This document shows positions 44,653 through 57,354 of a stretch of DNA of 64,000 nucleotides, in pieces. The DNA is from Opisthorchis felineus (taxonomy: Eukaryota > Platyhelminthes > Trematoda > Opisthorchiida > Opisthorchiidae). Location: contig SJOL01009883.1 of the NCBI GenBank assembly GCA_004794785.1, positions 410,778 to 474,777 of the forward strand. Reading direction: 5' to 3'. Below the pieces are notes generated by a model. It was not told the origin of the DNA. It did no database searches and was given only the letters and a program-made list of their open reading frames with translations. The translations under genes were made by a program, and so were the position numbers. Each line of letters begins with the position of its first letter. Position 1 is the stretch's first letter.

Positions 44653-44838
44653 ATGGTTGCCTATGGAACAGCGGCACATCGCTGCAGTCCTGAATTTGAA
44701 TGCCACATACAGGTGGTTGCTGGTGGGGCAGACATGTTCTTACTGTCTCTTAGATTGGTGGGCATTAAACCCGAAGAATTCCATGCTATCGCGTCGGATT
44801 CGCTGAACCCAAAACGCAGTTGGCATGGTGATGAATAG
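44653..44838 (+). CDS. possible terminal exon, unidentified
   Basis: An acceptor-like CCACATACAG ends at about 44711 and the frame then reads VVAGGADMFLLSLRLVGIKP, EEFHAIASDSLNPKRSW and HGDE before a TAG, stopping only 84 bases before the start codon of the lectin-like gene. Composition is protein-like but I found no partner exon upstream and no family. It could be chance. Confidence 0.22.
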   Translation: MVAYGTAAHRCSPEFECHIQVVAGGADMFLLSLRLVGIKPEEFHAIASDSLNPKRSWHGDE

Positions 44839-44921
44839 CCAAGCGAGGGAACAATAGGTAATTGTTATTTTGTGGCCAGTTTTATCCATATCGTTCAGTT
44901 CACCACTTTCGTCTAGTAAGA

Positions 44922-44970
44922 ATGGTCCCTTCGTTTGCGCTGTTGGTTTTGTCAGTCCTTTTGCCACTTG
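44922..44970 (+). CDS. lectin-sushi gene exon 1: signal peptide
   Basis: ATG at 44922 opens a 16-codon hydrophobic leader (MVPSFALLVLSVLLPL) and is followed at once by a consensus donor, GTAAGT. The exon ends one base into a codon (phase 1). Joined to 49522 the split codon becomes Ala and the leader runs on into LGVSMDVPC, giving a normal-length secretion signal with cleavage probably near ALG-VS. The product should therefore be secreted or displayed at the worm surface. The exact phase match to a lectin exon 4.5 kb away is the reason for calling this exon; the intervening intron is long, so an unseen exon cannot be excluded. Confidence 0.65.
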
Positions 44971-47900
44971 GTAAGTGCGGAAATTCTGTGCCTTTCCCCT
45001 CGCTATTCTTCAACTGAATCACTGTTTCCCATTTTAATTAATGAAATTCCACACAGTCCGAGAGGAAGCCAGTCACTCTTGGAGCACTTCCACGAAGTCG
45101 GATAATGGTTTGAAAGCCAAAGGCTTGATCCAAGGCAGTGGGTTAACTGGATCCCTAAAATCTTAGACTTAAAAATACTTAACTATATGCCTGCCTATAC
45201 ACGTTATTGTGTACTGAAAGCCACACTGTGTAGGTGACCATGTTGTTTGGGCTGCAAGTAATATTTTGAGCACAATTTTCTATTACGATGGAGTGTAGCT
45301 TCATGGGATAGTTTCTCAGGACAAATAGTTAATAGTGGGTTTGTTGTTTTCCTTAGTATGATACATCAAAGCGGGACACCTTGCTGGAATCCAGACTAAC
45401 GCTTTATCTCCGAACTTCGGTGAATTTCTACCCATCTGGAGCAGACATTCCTCAGTCCACGGTTTTCCACTGGCTTGAAATGTTTTCGGTTGGGAATCAG
45501 CCGCAAAACTGTGCAGTTGCCGGCGCCTAATGCACTCGTCATTTTCCTCATTGCAGCAGTATGGAAAACGTTAGCCGTGCTCAGTCCTTCATTTCCTAAC
45601 AGGCGTTGTACGGTCTGATATACTGATTTAGCAACTTTTTGTAGGAACTTTATTGACCGCGTCATTTGCATTCAAGAGGGACGATATGTGTGACGTGCGT
45701 TCGAACAACAAATGCTTTGATGTCTGTTCACGTTTCCAGTGGCTTTTATTTAAATGTACCGAAAAATTTCACTGCGACTAAAGCTAATGTTATTCGGTAA
45801 ATTTGTGTAAATGTAACTGATACAACTACTAGCGAGATTTGTGGCGATTTTGCACGGAGTTATGTGGAATCGCCCCACCAACGGTAGTACTTGTTCAAAA
45901 GTTCACCTTCAGAGATTGGCGGCAAACTCTAGAATAAAGAGTGACGTGAACATTCAGGCACCTTAGAACGTTTATGCTCATACACCTGTCAACACATTTT
46001 TATGACCAACCTTGAATGGCACTACCTACAAGGTCGTTGGAAACTCTGGACAGTCCATTGCCGGTTTATTTCGTTTTTGGGCTAATCAGGTAGATTTCGG
46101 TACCGGATTTCCATAAGCGAGACTTCGCACTTGAACACTACGTTGAGCGGCGAAAAAGCAAATTTACAAATTGATTAGGCTTTGACGGGGGACTCACATG
46201 AATCTAAACCGTATCTCTCACTTATAATCAGCTCAGTTGAATGTGCTGCACCAAAAGCGCCATCTGTCGAGCTTGCAACGATGTTTAATGTATCGAAGTA
46301 ATTTTCTTGAGTTGGCAGTACTCATTAGGTTGATGAAAACTCTTGTCCACTGCAGGTGATCACCGACTATGAGTCTAGAAAGCGTTTTAGATTCGATCCG
46401 GTCAAAGTTGATCTCATACGAAGGATTGCGATGAAATCTCTTTCAGTGAGATCTGAAACCAAAGAGTAATACAAGATGGATGCTTCTTGCTTTTCACTGT
46501 AGTGAGATGCTATCCACACTAGTAGCTTCCAAACGGTGGAGTGCGTTGCTTCGGGGAATTATTCCAGCGGAGAGGACAGAATCGATTACTGAAGGGATAT
46601 TGAAGCGGCATTTACAGTGGGTAGACAACTTTATGCAATTTGACTTCAAAACTATGCGCCTCACTAAAATCCATCAGTAGACATAGAGTTAGCCATTCTG
46701 CTCCCGAAAACTGCTCAAACCGGCATGATAACTTGCAAATGAGCCATTTCAAAAACATTAACTGCAAGCCAATCCTACTTGATCATGCTGTGACAAAATA
46801 ACCATTCCAGTTTTTGACCGGCTGTCAACTAGATGCTTTTTTTATGACATGTGGAATTCGGTAACACTGGCAATCAAAAAGTCTGAAACTAACAATCTAA
46901 GCTGGTCTCGCCCAGTTTAGAATCCGACTGTACAGTCCGTCAACCTACACGGTCATGAGGTGAAAACCTATCCTACGTGGGCTGTGGGTTTGTGAAATTT
47001 TTATCACACCAAGGAAATTAGGCTTAATATTATGGCATGGATTTGGTTCATTACCTGGTGAGGAACTAAGGAGATTTCAGTCAGAAACGCACATAAAGAT
47101 GACACAGTGAATGACAAAGAACGAGGGACTCAGACTGGTTCCAAGACCCATAGTACTTGTTTCGTATAGTGAGTCTTCTGGCCCTATCATCGTCCCGGGA
47201 AGGAATTTCTTCCAAATGGGAACAACCTGACTGGTTTGTAAACTGCCATTTTCTGTCTTGTGCACAGATATTTCAATCGCATCTGGACAGCTATAGCTAG
47301 GTTATTAAACATGCGAGACTTGATGTGACTGGCTGAATTAGTCAGTTTAGCGAAGGTAGAGCAGGTGTTGTCAGCTAGACCAATCTAATCGATCAGTCAT
47401 GAGGGACTGGAGAAAAAGCGTGCCATCATGGTGACAAAAAGTAGAGGGAGCTACTATGAGTGGATGTAATTTCCTAGGTTTACATAATCATATGAGATAA
47501 AGTGGTGAAAAATGCATGTGCAGAAAATGGATTACCATGTTAAAGATGTGCTCGTTTACAGTTGCCTTTGTACGCATAAGAGAGGATTAAAACGGTGTGT
47601 TGGGTTTTTATATGTGATTGGACACAAAAGTTACTTCAAAAGCCTTCGTTGGGCCTACACGGTGACCATTGTCTGAGTGCTGTAGAGTGACAGTGTAATT
47701 CTGTCCTGGACTTCGGTACTTGCCCCCCCCTATTCGTGTCCCAAAATACCTCGTGGTTCTGCCGATTTCTCTAGCTCCGCAGACAATCGAGCTGATAAAT
47801 TACGTTGGATTTGGTCCTTTTTTGGTAGTGGGAGTTGGAATGCACGTGTTTTCTAGAAGAGCATGCAGCTAAACAGTTTTTTGGTACATTTGATCATTGT

Positions 47901-49521
47901 TCTTAGACGATGCCTAATCAGGGACGATTAGTCGTCTCCCTCAGACGGTAATGACAAATAGACTGGCTTCTAGGAAATGGTTCGAGTCACGTGGCACGTG
48001 GGTTGAGGGCAACCGTATTTCGTGAACCTCAACAGATGACTGTTCTTGGCAAGGTGTCTTTGGGCATTTGTACTTCACGTGTAATATCGTCAGATTTGGC
48101 AAAACCGTAGGGCTTGTGAGGAAAGGTCTTAACCAGAACCGTCTTCTTTTGAATAGGGTATTACTTTTAAAGTTGAAACACTGCCTTGTTCAAGTGGTTT
48201 CCCTGAAGATGCCACGAAAAATCCATCCATCGTTTTGCCTTATCAGAAGTATATCAAGAAAAGCTTTTCTATGGTTCTGTTCGATTTCCACCGTTAATTT
48301 TAAGTGGTGAACAATGTTGGGCATATAATAATGTTCTTCTGCTATCAGTGCAGGTGCAAATTACATGACATTACATTACGTTACATACGACTTCTGTATA
48401 CCACCAGTTTCATGGAATTCATTCTCCATAAGTGTCTGTGAGCACCGGTCCAAACAGACTACACATGTTGACACCGTCTATCTGATTATAGTATGTGATG
48501 AACGAAAATTGCACACTGGTTGTGCGCAGGCGTAAAAGTTTATACAGATCGTCTAAAGGAAGTCCTCATTATAGACTATTCTGAGGGATAAAATCATAAA
48601 TAATTTTTTTCATGTCATCGCCGGAACATTTGCAAAGGGGTTTCAGCGTCAAACGACTAATTATGTTATTTGTGGAAATCCTTTTTGCTATTATGCACAG
48701 TAGAATTGAGGCTCACTGGTTCACTTTTGTCATCGAGACATTAGGCATGCCCATGGTACGGATATTCATATGCCGAAAGCACCGGACTGAGGGGTGTTTC
48801 TGGTATGCGTATTTGCTGTCTATGCTGAAAAGCCGAGGAGCACTGCAGCTGCCTTATCCTTATTGGAAATTATCGGCGGTGCTCATCCCATGAAGTGGCA
48901 AGGAGTTTTGAATTCGCGGCCTCCCAGCCAGTAGTTGAACATTTAACTGTTCGGCCATGATCAGCCCATCAGCAGAGTAATTAACTTTCACTTAGGCTGG
49001 ATATACGCCACTCATCCTTCAGTCAAGGAATCAACATCACCTGGTCACCAGTTGACTGGTTCTTCGAGTGGAAAGTTTTTATTTGGTCTCAGGGACAAAG
49101 CTATCAGACCAATCGAGTTTTGGCAAATTCATCCTGACTATTGCTCTTCTCGATACGTATCACGTCTGGAATTTGACAGAATCAATCGAAAGTTCACCAG
49201 AGTGAAGTGGCTGCTGTAGATCCACTTTGTTTATATAGGTTTCATCACATACGCTTTATTCTGGGTTTCTCCATATAGTGAATAACCTTGGATATCGGTC
49301 AGCTAGTTTTTTTATGCCAGACATTGTGTGTGGAAAGCAATCTTTCACATCCGAATAAATTTAAAGCACGCAATGAACTCGCAGTGTTTGCGTCAGGACA
49401 CCACCACTGGTGTTGTATACGTACGTGCATTTCGGTTCGAGATTCAACAATATTACTCACTCCACATCCAATGTACCAAAGTATTTCCTTCATAAAATTC
49501 CATTTTCCCATGTATTCATAG
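44971..49521 (+). other. intron 1 of the lectin-sushi gene
   Basis: A 4.55-kb interval from GTAAGT to TATTCATAG. ORFs at 45671-45396 (minus), 46480-46680 and 48612-48893 (plus) have no motif I recognise. A short imperfect TTACA/ACATT pentamer run lies at about 48363-48390, and a tRNA-like remnant at 48885-48965. Confidence 0.5.
48885..48968 (-). repeat. tRNA-like SINE head remnant
   Basis: On minus: ATGGCCGAACAGTTAAATG fits an A box (TGGCCGARYGG type of class-II tRNAs) and GCGAATTCAAAACTC a decayed B box, with an arm-like pairing GCTGGGAGGCC between. Similar in kind to 41275-41357. Confidence 0.45.
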
Positions 49522-49788
49522 CCCTTGGAGTGTCCATGGATGTACCGTGTTATGATGACACGTGGACTTACTCATCGCTTACTGGGAAGTGTTACAAAAA
49601 AATGATGGACTCGAAAAAGCAAACGTGGGATAAAGCCAAAGAGCAATGTTCGAAGTTTCTTGATGGTGTCTCCATTGCCAAGGTCAGACTACTTCAGGTT
49701 AGATCCAAGGAGGAGTCTGTGACTGTGGCACGGATGATGCAGCAGGCTGGTTTCATGGAAGTTGTTTGGATTGGTGCAAGGCGAAGAG
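49522..49788 (+). CDS. lectin-sushi gene exon 2: first part of C-type lectin domain
   Basis: An exon of 267 bases (89 codons), phase 1 at both ends, from TATTCATAG to AGAG|GTAGAT. It encodes VPCYDDTWTYSSLTGKCYK (the extra N-terminal disulfide hairpin of long-form C-type lectin domains), WDKAKEQC with the first core cysteine, a helix segment LLQVRSKEESVTVARMM, and VVWIGARRRG, where WIG is the WIGL core motif. The fold is that of a C-type lectin-like domain; partner or sugar is unknown. The frame runs open upstream to 49410, but that part precedes the acceptor. Confidence 0.82.
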
Positions 49789-51259
49789 GTAGATTTCATT
49801 AATTGTCCCCCTTCAGATTTGTTTACGTGCTGCAATATTTTCAACCCTCTCTAGGTTAAAATTTAAAACGTCACTAAGGCTACGTTACAAAGCTAACGTC
49901 GCTTTTCAGAACCGTAAAAACACGTCGTATGGCTGTAACCCGAAGACTCGTTGAAAATTTTGAAGCTGCGGAAGTCTAGATGGGAAACATCGCAACTCTA
50001 AGTGGTATTTGAATCACGAACCTCTTAGTTGAGATCTTAAGCCTCAACTCCTCTGCCATTTCAAACTCACATATTAGAAGGGTAGCTCAGTCATGCATAT
50101 TAGACGACAGATTACATGTCATCCTTAGTGCAGATTTCTACCAGACATTATGAAAATTTGTGTGTTGAACTGCTGCAATATTTGTGCGCTCGAACTCATC
50201 ATTTCGATACGAAGGATTTCTCCTTCTGAACTGGTTACCTTGGACGTTAATAAGGGACGTATTTTTATTGATTGAACCTTCACAAATAGCCCACCCTTCT
50301 TGTTCCAGGACACGTACTCCCCCGGAAACTTTTCGTCTGAGAGCTACCTGTTGAGATCTTTCGAGTTTATGATTTATGTTTATTGCAGCTGATAAGAATC
50401 ATTTATAGTTGAATTTTGGAAAGTTTTGGCAGATGTTTACTCCGTAATAGCGAAAGACAGCGATTTGCATGAGACTTTTTGGTAGTCCAAATAACCACAC
50501 ATCACCATCGGAACCCAACCAAGGATAAGCGCTGATTGTTAATTTCTTGTTTGCCCTACATGAACAAGTTTGTCTAAATGCAGGTGAATGGCAATCACCA
50601 GATCTAAGGAGCGCGACAACCATCTTCGTCCTTATAAACTGTCACAGGTGTTTTATAGGAATATGTGCTTTGGGGCTGCAAATCCGTCCTTATATAGAAC
50701 CATCTGCCCGTAACACGTCACGATAGAGCGATGAACTGTAAACCCGCCGATAAACCCTATAAAGCCTGGTGCAGTGCGAGGAATTGTACATTTTTGTGGG
50801 TAACTCCCGCAAATCACTATTTATTAACAAGTTATTTCATTTCGGCTCACATCACTTCATTTTGCTGCAAATTGCCGATAAGTGGTGAATTCACGTTTCT
50901 GTATTTTTCTCTTTCTTGGTGTTATCTTGTCTGATTTTAATTCATTTGGTGGCAGTTATGCGAAAGCAACTTTTCTAAGAAGACAGTAGTTTTAGCATGA
51001 TGATTGCCCTACGAGGTAACCTGTATTGAATCCAATTTTTGTTGCAGCTGTAGAGAGTAGATTGATTGAGGCAAAGAACTTATGGTTTGATATTTTGTCA
51101 TGAAATCAGTGTTGGTTATCAATGATTTACCTTTTTCAAGTAAAGTTGGTAGATGGTTTGATTAGTGACCCCAATAACTTGATCGACTTCGGTCAGTTTG
51201 ACAGAACCGCGGTATAATTTTGTTTCTCAACACTTCGATGTTTCTTTCCAACTATACAG
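49789..51259 (+). other. intron 2 of the lectin-sushi gene
   Basis: It runs from GTAGAT to CTATACAG. It holds a tRNA-like remnant at 49990-50070 and two minus ORFs (50313-50125, 50623-50399) with no motif; both are probably chance. Confidence 0.5.
49990..50072 (-). repeat. tRNA-like SINE head remnant
   Basis: On minus: AAATGGCAGAGGAGTTGAGG resembles an A box and GTGATTCAAATACC a B box at tRNA spacing. Diverged, and of the same type as the copies at 41275 and 48885. Confidence 0.4.
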
Positions 51260-51466
51260 GAGGCAGTGCTGAATTCAAATGGGATGATGAGTCTGAGGCA
51301 GCAGATTTTTCGTTCTTCGATTGGTCCGGAGGTGCTGGTCAGGGTGACTGCATTGAGTTTTCCTACGAGACGGACACTAACCAGGACACTTCGAAGTGGG
51401 GACTGCAACTAAATATTGAAAACGTCGACTGTTCGGTTGGGAGGGCCTACTATTGTGAACATGAAG
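51260..51466 (+). CDS. lectin-sushi gene exon 3: second part of C-type lectin domain
   Basis: An exon of 207 bases (69 codons), phase 1 at both ends, from CTATACAG to GAAG|GTACCT. It completes the domain: GSAEFKWDD (the FxWxDG-like strand after WIG), DWSGGAGQGDCIEF with the third cysteine, LQLNIENVDC and RAYYCEHE with the last two. Where calcium-dependent sugar binders have EPN or QPD there is SGGAG, and the WND triplet is replaced by ENVD. The canonical calcium/mannose site is therefore absent and the ligand is probably not a simple calcium-bound sugar. If exon 3 were read through its donor it would stop after nine residues at 51492. Confidence 0.82.
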
Positions 51467-52954
51467 GTACCTTTTATGGCTCGCCGTGCTAGTTAGGCTG
51501 TCATTTCGCTCCTGACCAATTCCGCTGATAACGTGGTACAATAATCGATCGAAAACGCTCTCCGGCCGGCACATTGCTTAGATTTTGCATGTTAGCTACA
51601 AGATTTTGACTATTCGGTGGAGCCGCTAAGCACCATTCTCTTATTTGACCTGTACGAGATGCATTATCCGGCATCAAAACAAACCGGTACCGAAAACAGC
51701 TAACGCTGAGAGATGCTTCTGTCAGAGTTCTGGGAATGCATAACAACGTATTGCAAAGTCACAAGCCCACGAGCATTCATTATAGTAATTCAGCTCTAAT
51801 TTTTGAATATATTTGAAATTTTTTATCATTCGATATAGAGCTTACACCTTTATCTATCTTACGTTAACACTCTAGCAATATGTAACAAACCTCATTTATC
51901 CACTCTCCCCTCAACTCCTCGTCGTTTCCTCATTCAAGGGAAACGTACTTCACAACACGTAAAGCACAAAGCAGTCGAATGTTGAAGGATGGAACAATAC
52001 TACAGTGGATTTTCAACGTAGACCTAACACTCCTTTAAGCGCCCTAGATACGGTCACCCCAGTCATGTGAGACGTTTCTTCCTTTAAGTGGAGTTGATCA
52101 CATAAATATGCTTAGGAGCCATAAGTAGATGATCTCAGGACAAGCTACATTCCGGTTGATCTTGTGCTGCGAATGAAATCGCTTTTGGACCTACTCTTTC
52201 CTAACAAGCTTTAGAATTAGTTCGACATATAATGATGAGGTGTGAGTATGCCTTATTTTTCCACTATTTCTAAAGCTCCTTGGGTAACGGCACTCCCTTT
52301 CTGGTGACTTGGGCTCACCGAACACCTTCCCCTGGACGCATCAAATACACTCAGCCAAACGACGTCTCTCTAGACATCACAAGAGTAGAGGAGGCAAAAA
52401 TCAAAATCCACCATGCAATCCGCATAAGAAAATACAGTACTGGATAATCCTAGTCGATACAGGATTTATGTATCACATTCCCCACCGAGTATTTCGGATT
52501 GGGCGACTGTTCCTCTCCTGATATGATAGTCGGTACCTCAGTTAGCCCAAAAATCCCAATAAATTTTTGAATTCCAATAAATCTTATTAAAAACCGCACC
52601 TCTTACTCAAAAGTTTGTTTAGAGGCCTCGACTTATCCAAACCTCATTTTACCTTCTAGCAGACCAAAGGCTCAATCTGGGGTTTTCGTTGTATCTGACA
52701 AAATGTCTTTTTTATACCTTCCTTTAGTACGACTCTTTGTTGAAGCGTTACCGGAAACAGTTTACGGGGGAATTGTATTAATCCGGAATGACATAAAAAC
52801 GCTATGTTTGGAATGGCATGCGTTTTGTCCGCTTCGGTAATATCTTTATGTGTTAGATGATACTTGGCGGTAATTTTAAAGATGATCTAATTGAAAAACA
52901 TGAGACGAATGTCGTCATCAAAATTTCCAACAATTCTGTTGTTTTAATGAACAG
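51467..52954 (+). other. intron 3 of the lectin-sushi gene
   Basis: It runs from GTACCT to TTAATGAACAG. One 70-codon plus ORF (52309-52521) is without motif. Otherwise A/T-rich non-coding DNA. Confidence 0.5.
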
Positions 52955-53236
52955 TTCCTCGATGTCAAAACCCTCCTGGCGGATTTAATGAAAACACAAT
53001 GCGATTTGAACCAAGCACAACATTTCCGAGAGCGCTTGTGAGAGCAGTATGCAAACCTGGCAAATTCATGGTTAAAAAGGCTAGACCGCCTGACAACTCT
53101 GGACCAGACGTGAACATGACGCTAAAGGAAGATCATTACTATTGTGATGGGACGCGGATAAACAGCGGTGCTGCAGATCCCATGAAATTTCGGACACAGT
53201 TTAAGTACTCTGGTTATCCAGTAACCGAATGTGACA
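52955..53236 (+). CDS. lectin-sushi gene exon 4: sushi/CCP-like domain
   Basis: An exon of 282 bases (94 codons), phase 1 at both ends, with the acceptor TGTTGTTTTAATGAACAG (pyrimidine-rich) and the donor GACA|GTGAGT. It encodes PRCQNPPGG, then FPRALVRAVCKPGKFM, EDHYYCDGTRI and YPVTECD: four cysteines in the order and rough spacing of a CCP module, which is usually one phase-1-bounded exon. The hydrophobic core Trp normally found before the last cysteine is not evident, so the domain is divergent. The phase agreement with exon 3 is what ties it to the same gene. Confidence 0.62.
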
Positions 53237-56200
53237 GTGAGTTCTCAATCTACTACCAGCACAAGTTCACCTCATAGTCATGATCCATTCACGCAATCTT
53301 TTGCATGACCGTTTCATTGGAAATTATGAAGTACGTGGTGTCATTCATCAACGGACGGAATAAGTTCGTTCAAGTGGTGCGGGTCCATTCTGGCAAATCC
53401 ATTAATAGCCCCAAATCACAGTATGCTAATGAAGTGAATGCACTAGCGTTTGAAACCCACCGAGGGGACAAATGCAAGCGATACATTGCCGATGCACGAA
53501 GCTGGCAAGCACTGGTAATATTAGTCACAATCAGGACATCAGTACCAGGATTGTAATATTCAGGCACTTTACCAGGAAATGTCACACATTCAACACTAAA
53601 GTAATCAAGTAGTTCTGTAAGCTCTTTACCCTAGCTTAAAACCGAAGGTTTTTTAAGGTTTTGTTATTCGTTTGGAATTTGCTGACTTCTACCTAACTGT
53701 TGGTGCTCTCCGTCACCTAGAAATCCGTTTACGTTCGCGAACCTCATACGTTTTACGCTATACTGTTGGAACAATCACGAATCTTGATCCTACACTTGAA
53801 GAAAAGATGCCAGAATACCCTATTTATGGCTTTGAGACTCTGTGGTCGGTATATTTTCATGAGTGTTGGCAAAAAGCAGGTCTTGGTAATTTCATATCTA
53901 GATCGGTCTACTTATTGGCTTTCAAATGCAATTGCAAATGTTTATTTAGCGTTTTATTTTCCGGAGCTACCAAACTAGTGGCCCTAAATAAACACTTGGT
54001 CGTTTTGGAAAAGCAATCTTTCTGGTTGTTCTGATATTAAGAATCTGTCATGCGCATTTACGGTGATCGAGCTTTCCCCCACTATAATCGTTCGAGACAA
54101 TGTTATTCTCGCTGTTAGACAACGAGGAACTTGAATAAAGTAGGTGGTTTTTCCTATACTCCAGCGAACTTCTGTATGCTCGTATTTTTGTCGAATCTAC
54201 CATCTGTTCGTTTTCTGCGACAGCCTGAGAATAAAGAAAACTACCAAGACCTCTCTACGCCATAGGAATAATCTAGTGCATCAGCGCTTTAAAAGTTTGA
54301 ACCATTAGGTTCTGCTCGAATGACTTCAGCCGGCTGACCGCAGGTCCAAACACTTTTGGTCCATGTTTTGAGCCAAATCTAGCCGCCAGCTGCTTGCTGA
54401 CCTACATGGTCCAGTTCCTGGTAGTTTTAGAGCCCTTTGATTTTTCCGTATTCCGTGTTTGTTATTACAACGATCGTTTGGTAGCTCGGTGAAAAGGAAT
54501 CAATAATTCGATAAATTTGACTTCGAAAATTTGAAGCTTCACTGCTTGTAAGATTTCCGATTAACATTATAGGATAGCTAAATACGATTATAATGTCCCG
54601 AAAGACCATGCGTAAACCTCTTACAGTATGCATGGTATTTTCATGTTAGATTATAAAGAATACCGTGATCAGATCTGACTGCAGTCAGTCGTATGGTTAT
54701 TGCGTTCTTTTGCTTATGAACGGCAGAGAACCAGGATGGAAGCTTGCATACCCTTTCTAAACACTTCAGAATGAAAAGTCGCGCAATGATTTTGACACCG
54801 GCTGTACGGTATTGAAACATCTTTGGTTAAAAAATTACAACATGGTCTTTGCAGTGTTGTCGTGATCCTGTTGGGAACACCTGGGGCAGAGTTATCGACG
54901 CCGATTCCACCAATATGCTAACTGTTATTGTCTGGTTCCCTGTTTTCATTTTTTGTTAGCATCTGCAGATCAAGAAAACAGGATAGTCGTCTTTCAGTCG
55001 TCTTTCTAGTAAGGATCTTCAGTCAGTGTTCACAGTTTGTCCACCCCATAACACATCCTGTTGTGTTATCAGCAAATTAATGGCTCCTTCATAAAAATAC
55101 CACGGTCACTACAATGTTTTTTCTTTTCGTCTACCGGCAATAAACAGATTCCTTATTTACAACGAACCTGTTAACAGCACACGGATAGCAAATAGCCAGG
55201 AAACATCACCTCGCACCTCGTAGGGAGTGTTTTGATTTTCTGGCTAGGCAGGAGACCTACAGAACTACCTGGGTGTTCTGCTATTTAGTAGTTTGAAATA
55301 TTTTCTGCTGGTAACAACAACAGTAGTATTACGATTTGACCACTAGCAATAACCGGTATGCTGTGGCGCTGATGGAGCTTGACTGTTCGGTTAAGAATTC
55401 GGCTAGGAGTTTGCTCGACTGGTCAACACAGCGTAATATACAGATCAGGCTTTCCAATTTTCCTTCTCCGTCTTTGTCCGAGAACTTTAGCTCATAGTCC
55501 TTCCTCGTGCCCTCAAATTCAGGGAAATTTGAAATATACCTCTTCCTGAAGTTGGGTGAAGTCAAAACGAATAACCCTTAGTCGTCTTGATGGACAAATG
55601 ACAAGTGAAACTGATCTTTAATAATGATGTGTTGTATACCAGTGAGTCCTGTGAAGCGATGGCACCAATACTGCTTTAGTATGCTACTATACCACTGCCA
55701 TAATACTATAGCACTATTGCTGTACTATGCTACTGCTAAATTTCTATACTACACGTGATGTCGATGTAAATTCTGAACAGCCCCTTAACGGCTTCGCTCT
55801 CCTTGAGGCTCAACAACTAAGCCTATCCCTGACATCCAGCCAAGCTCATTTTGGTGGACGCCAAGTTGCACATTTGCTGAGGTGAACACTCAGTCGCAAC
55901 TTAAGTTGGTGTCCGCGGAAGACTCTACTGAAATTCAGCTGAACCACCCGTTTGTGATCTACTCTTTGTGACAAGTACAGTAAGGCCGAGATAACAAAAT
56001 CGCAAGACTTCTGGCAGGGATCTACGTTATATGGTAGCTAACGAATTACGATGAATTGGCAGCTCACCTTAAACTTCGCCCTCGAGCATACCTCCCGTTC
56101 CACCGTACCTTTGAACTCAGTTGTTTGTCTAACAGCTAAGAACGTCCACAAGTGAGAAATCTCCCCATTGATGATCTCAGTCACAGAATGAAGAAACAAT

Positions 56201-57354
56201 GGAAACAGAGGTTTGCCAAAAGAGGAGTTGAGTGAGTGTAATTATCTTAAGTGGGTAGAGATTACTAGTCCCGTTGTTTCCAGTCACTTTCTCATCTATG
56301 TTCCTGCTAGTGGTATGTAAGGCCAAGTAAGTAATGGGGTAATTTTGTTGTTCTCTTATGTTTTGTTTTATTGTTTTATGTGGAAACAGGATTGCTGAAA
56401 ATGCACACGCCAGTAATACGGTGACACGCATCTGGACTGCTGAGGCTCATTGGCTGCTGACGGACTGAAGACTGGCTAAGCTGTGTCCAAGTGGGGTGTT
56501 GCATATGAACGAACTAGCGGGTGGCGTGAAGCTGGAAAAGCTACCTTAATCGGAGCTGGTCCGGCTCAAGTCTAATTGGGAGATGACGACCTTTGTGTAA
56601 CTGATGAAGAATTCTCGCAAGGGCTTGGATCATTTTATTCAGGGAGAGGGGTATTAAATGTGGCGTCTTATGTGTGTCGAAGCATTTATTTATATAAATC
56701 TTGTTTCTTTATCGACCTGACGCTCTCTCTACGGTGGTGTCTCACACTCTTAAATATAAGCAGCCAAATGGCACGGTTCCCCACTAGTTCATTATCATAG
56801 GTAAGATGCCTTCCAAGGCAATGCATCAGCGAACGTTTTGAGACTTGAAGTATTTTCGGTTGCTTAGCAAGCTTTGTGATGATCATGGAGGTAGGCAGTC
56901 CGTAAGAAGGCTCTTGTGAGCACTTAGGAACTATAATCTATAGTTCACTCAGACAGAAACAAAGTAGCTCGACCGTGCATCTGACCTAGTCTGGAAGAGC
57001 CAAATGTTTAACACTCAAAAAGTCAGATTGGTCAGAATCTTCTGTGCGTCGCGCAATCCTCTTGCAGCGTACATGCCACTAAGAAGTAGCTGCCTTTTGC
57101 CGCTTACCACCAAGAGATAATTTGCCGTCATGCTCGCGAATAGGCTCCTCTAATAGGCGTTCTTATTCACCCGCGATCACATCCAACTACCGTGATGAAC
57201 ACATGCTAGATTTTTTCCGATAGTAAAACTCTGGAAGACTTTACTCAATTATAGAGTCAAAGTGATTCATTCACGTGAGAGTTAATTTTTGTTGCTTTCT
57301 CTGGTTCTAAGGCATAAAAATATCTGTTTGAAATTAATGAGCTCTGTAGTACGG
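53237..57354 (+). other. intron region between sushi-like exons
   Basis: Possible additional exons here are weak. A frame at 53730-53879, bounded by CACCTAG and GCAG|GTCTTG, is also phase 1 at both ends and reads RTSYVLRYTVGTITNLDP, but it lacks the cysteines of a CCP. ORFs at 53305-53556, 56576-56800 (plus) and 55565-55329 (minus) are unassigned. An imperfect tandem run of TACTATGCTACTG-like units lies at about 55668-55750. Confidence 0.35.
55668..55750. repeat. imperfect short tandem repeat
   Basis: About 80 bases of units related to CTACTATAC/CTACTG (TGCTACTATACCACTG, ACTATAGCACTATTG, TACTATGCTACTG). Confidence 0.5.

Noticed and set aside
53672..54034. possible extra exon of the sushi-type gene (phase 1 at both ends)
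   Set aside because: Only one cysteine, weak donor and no CCP or lectin pattern; kept as a remark in the intron entry only.
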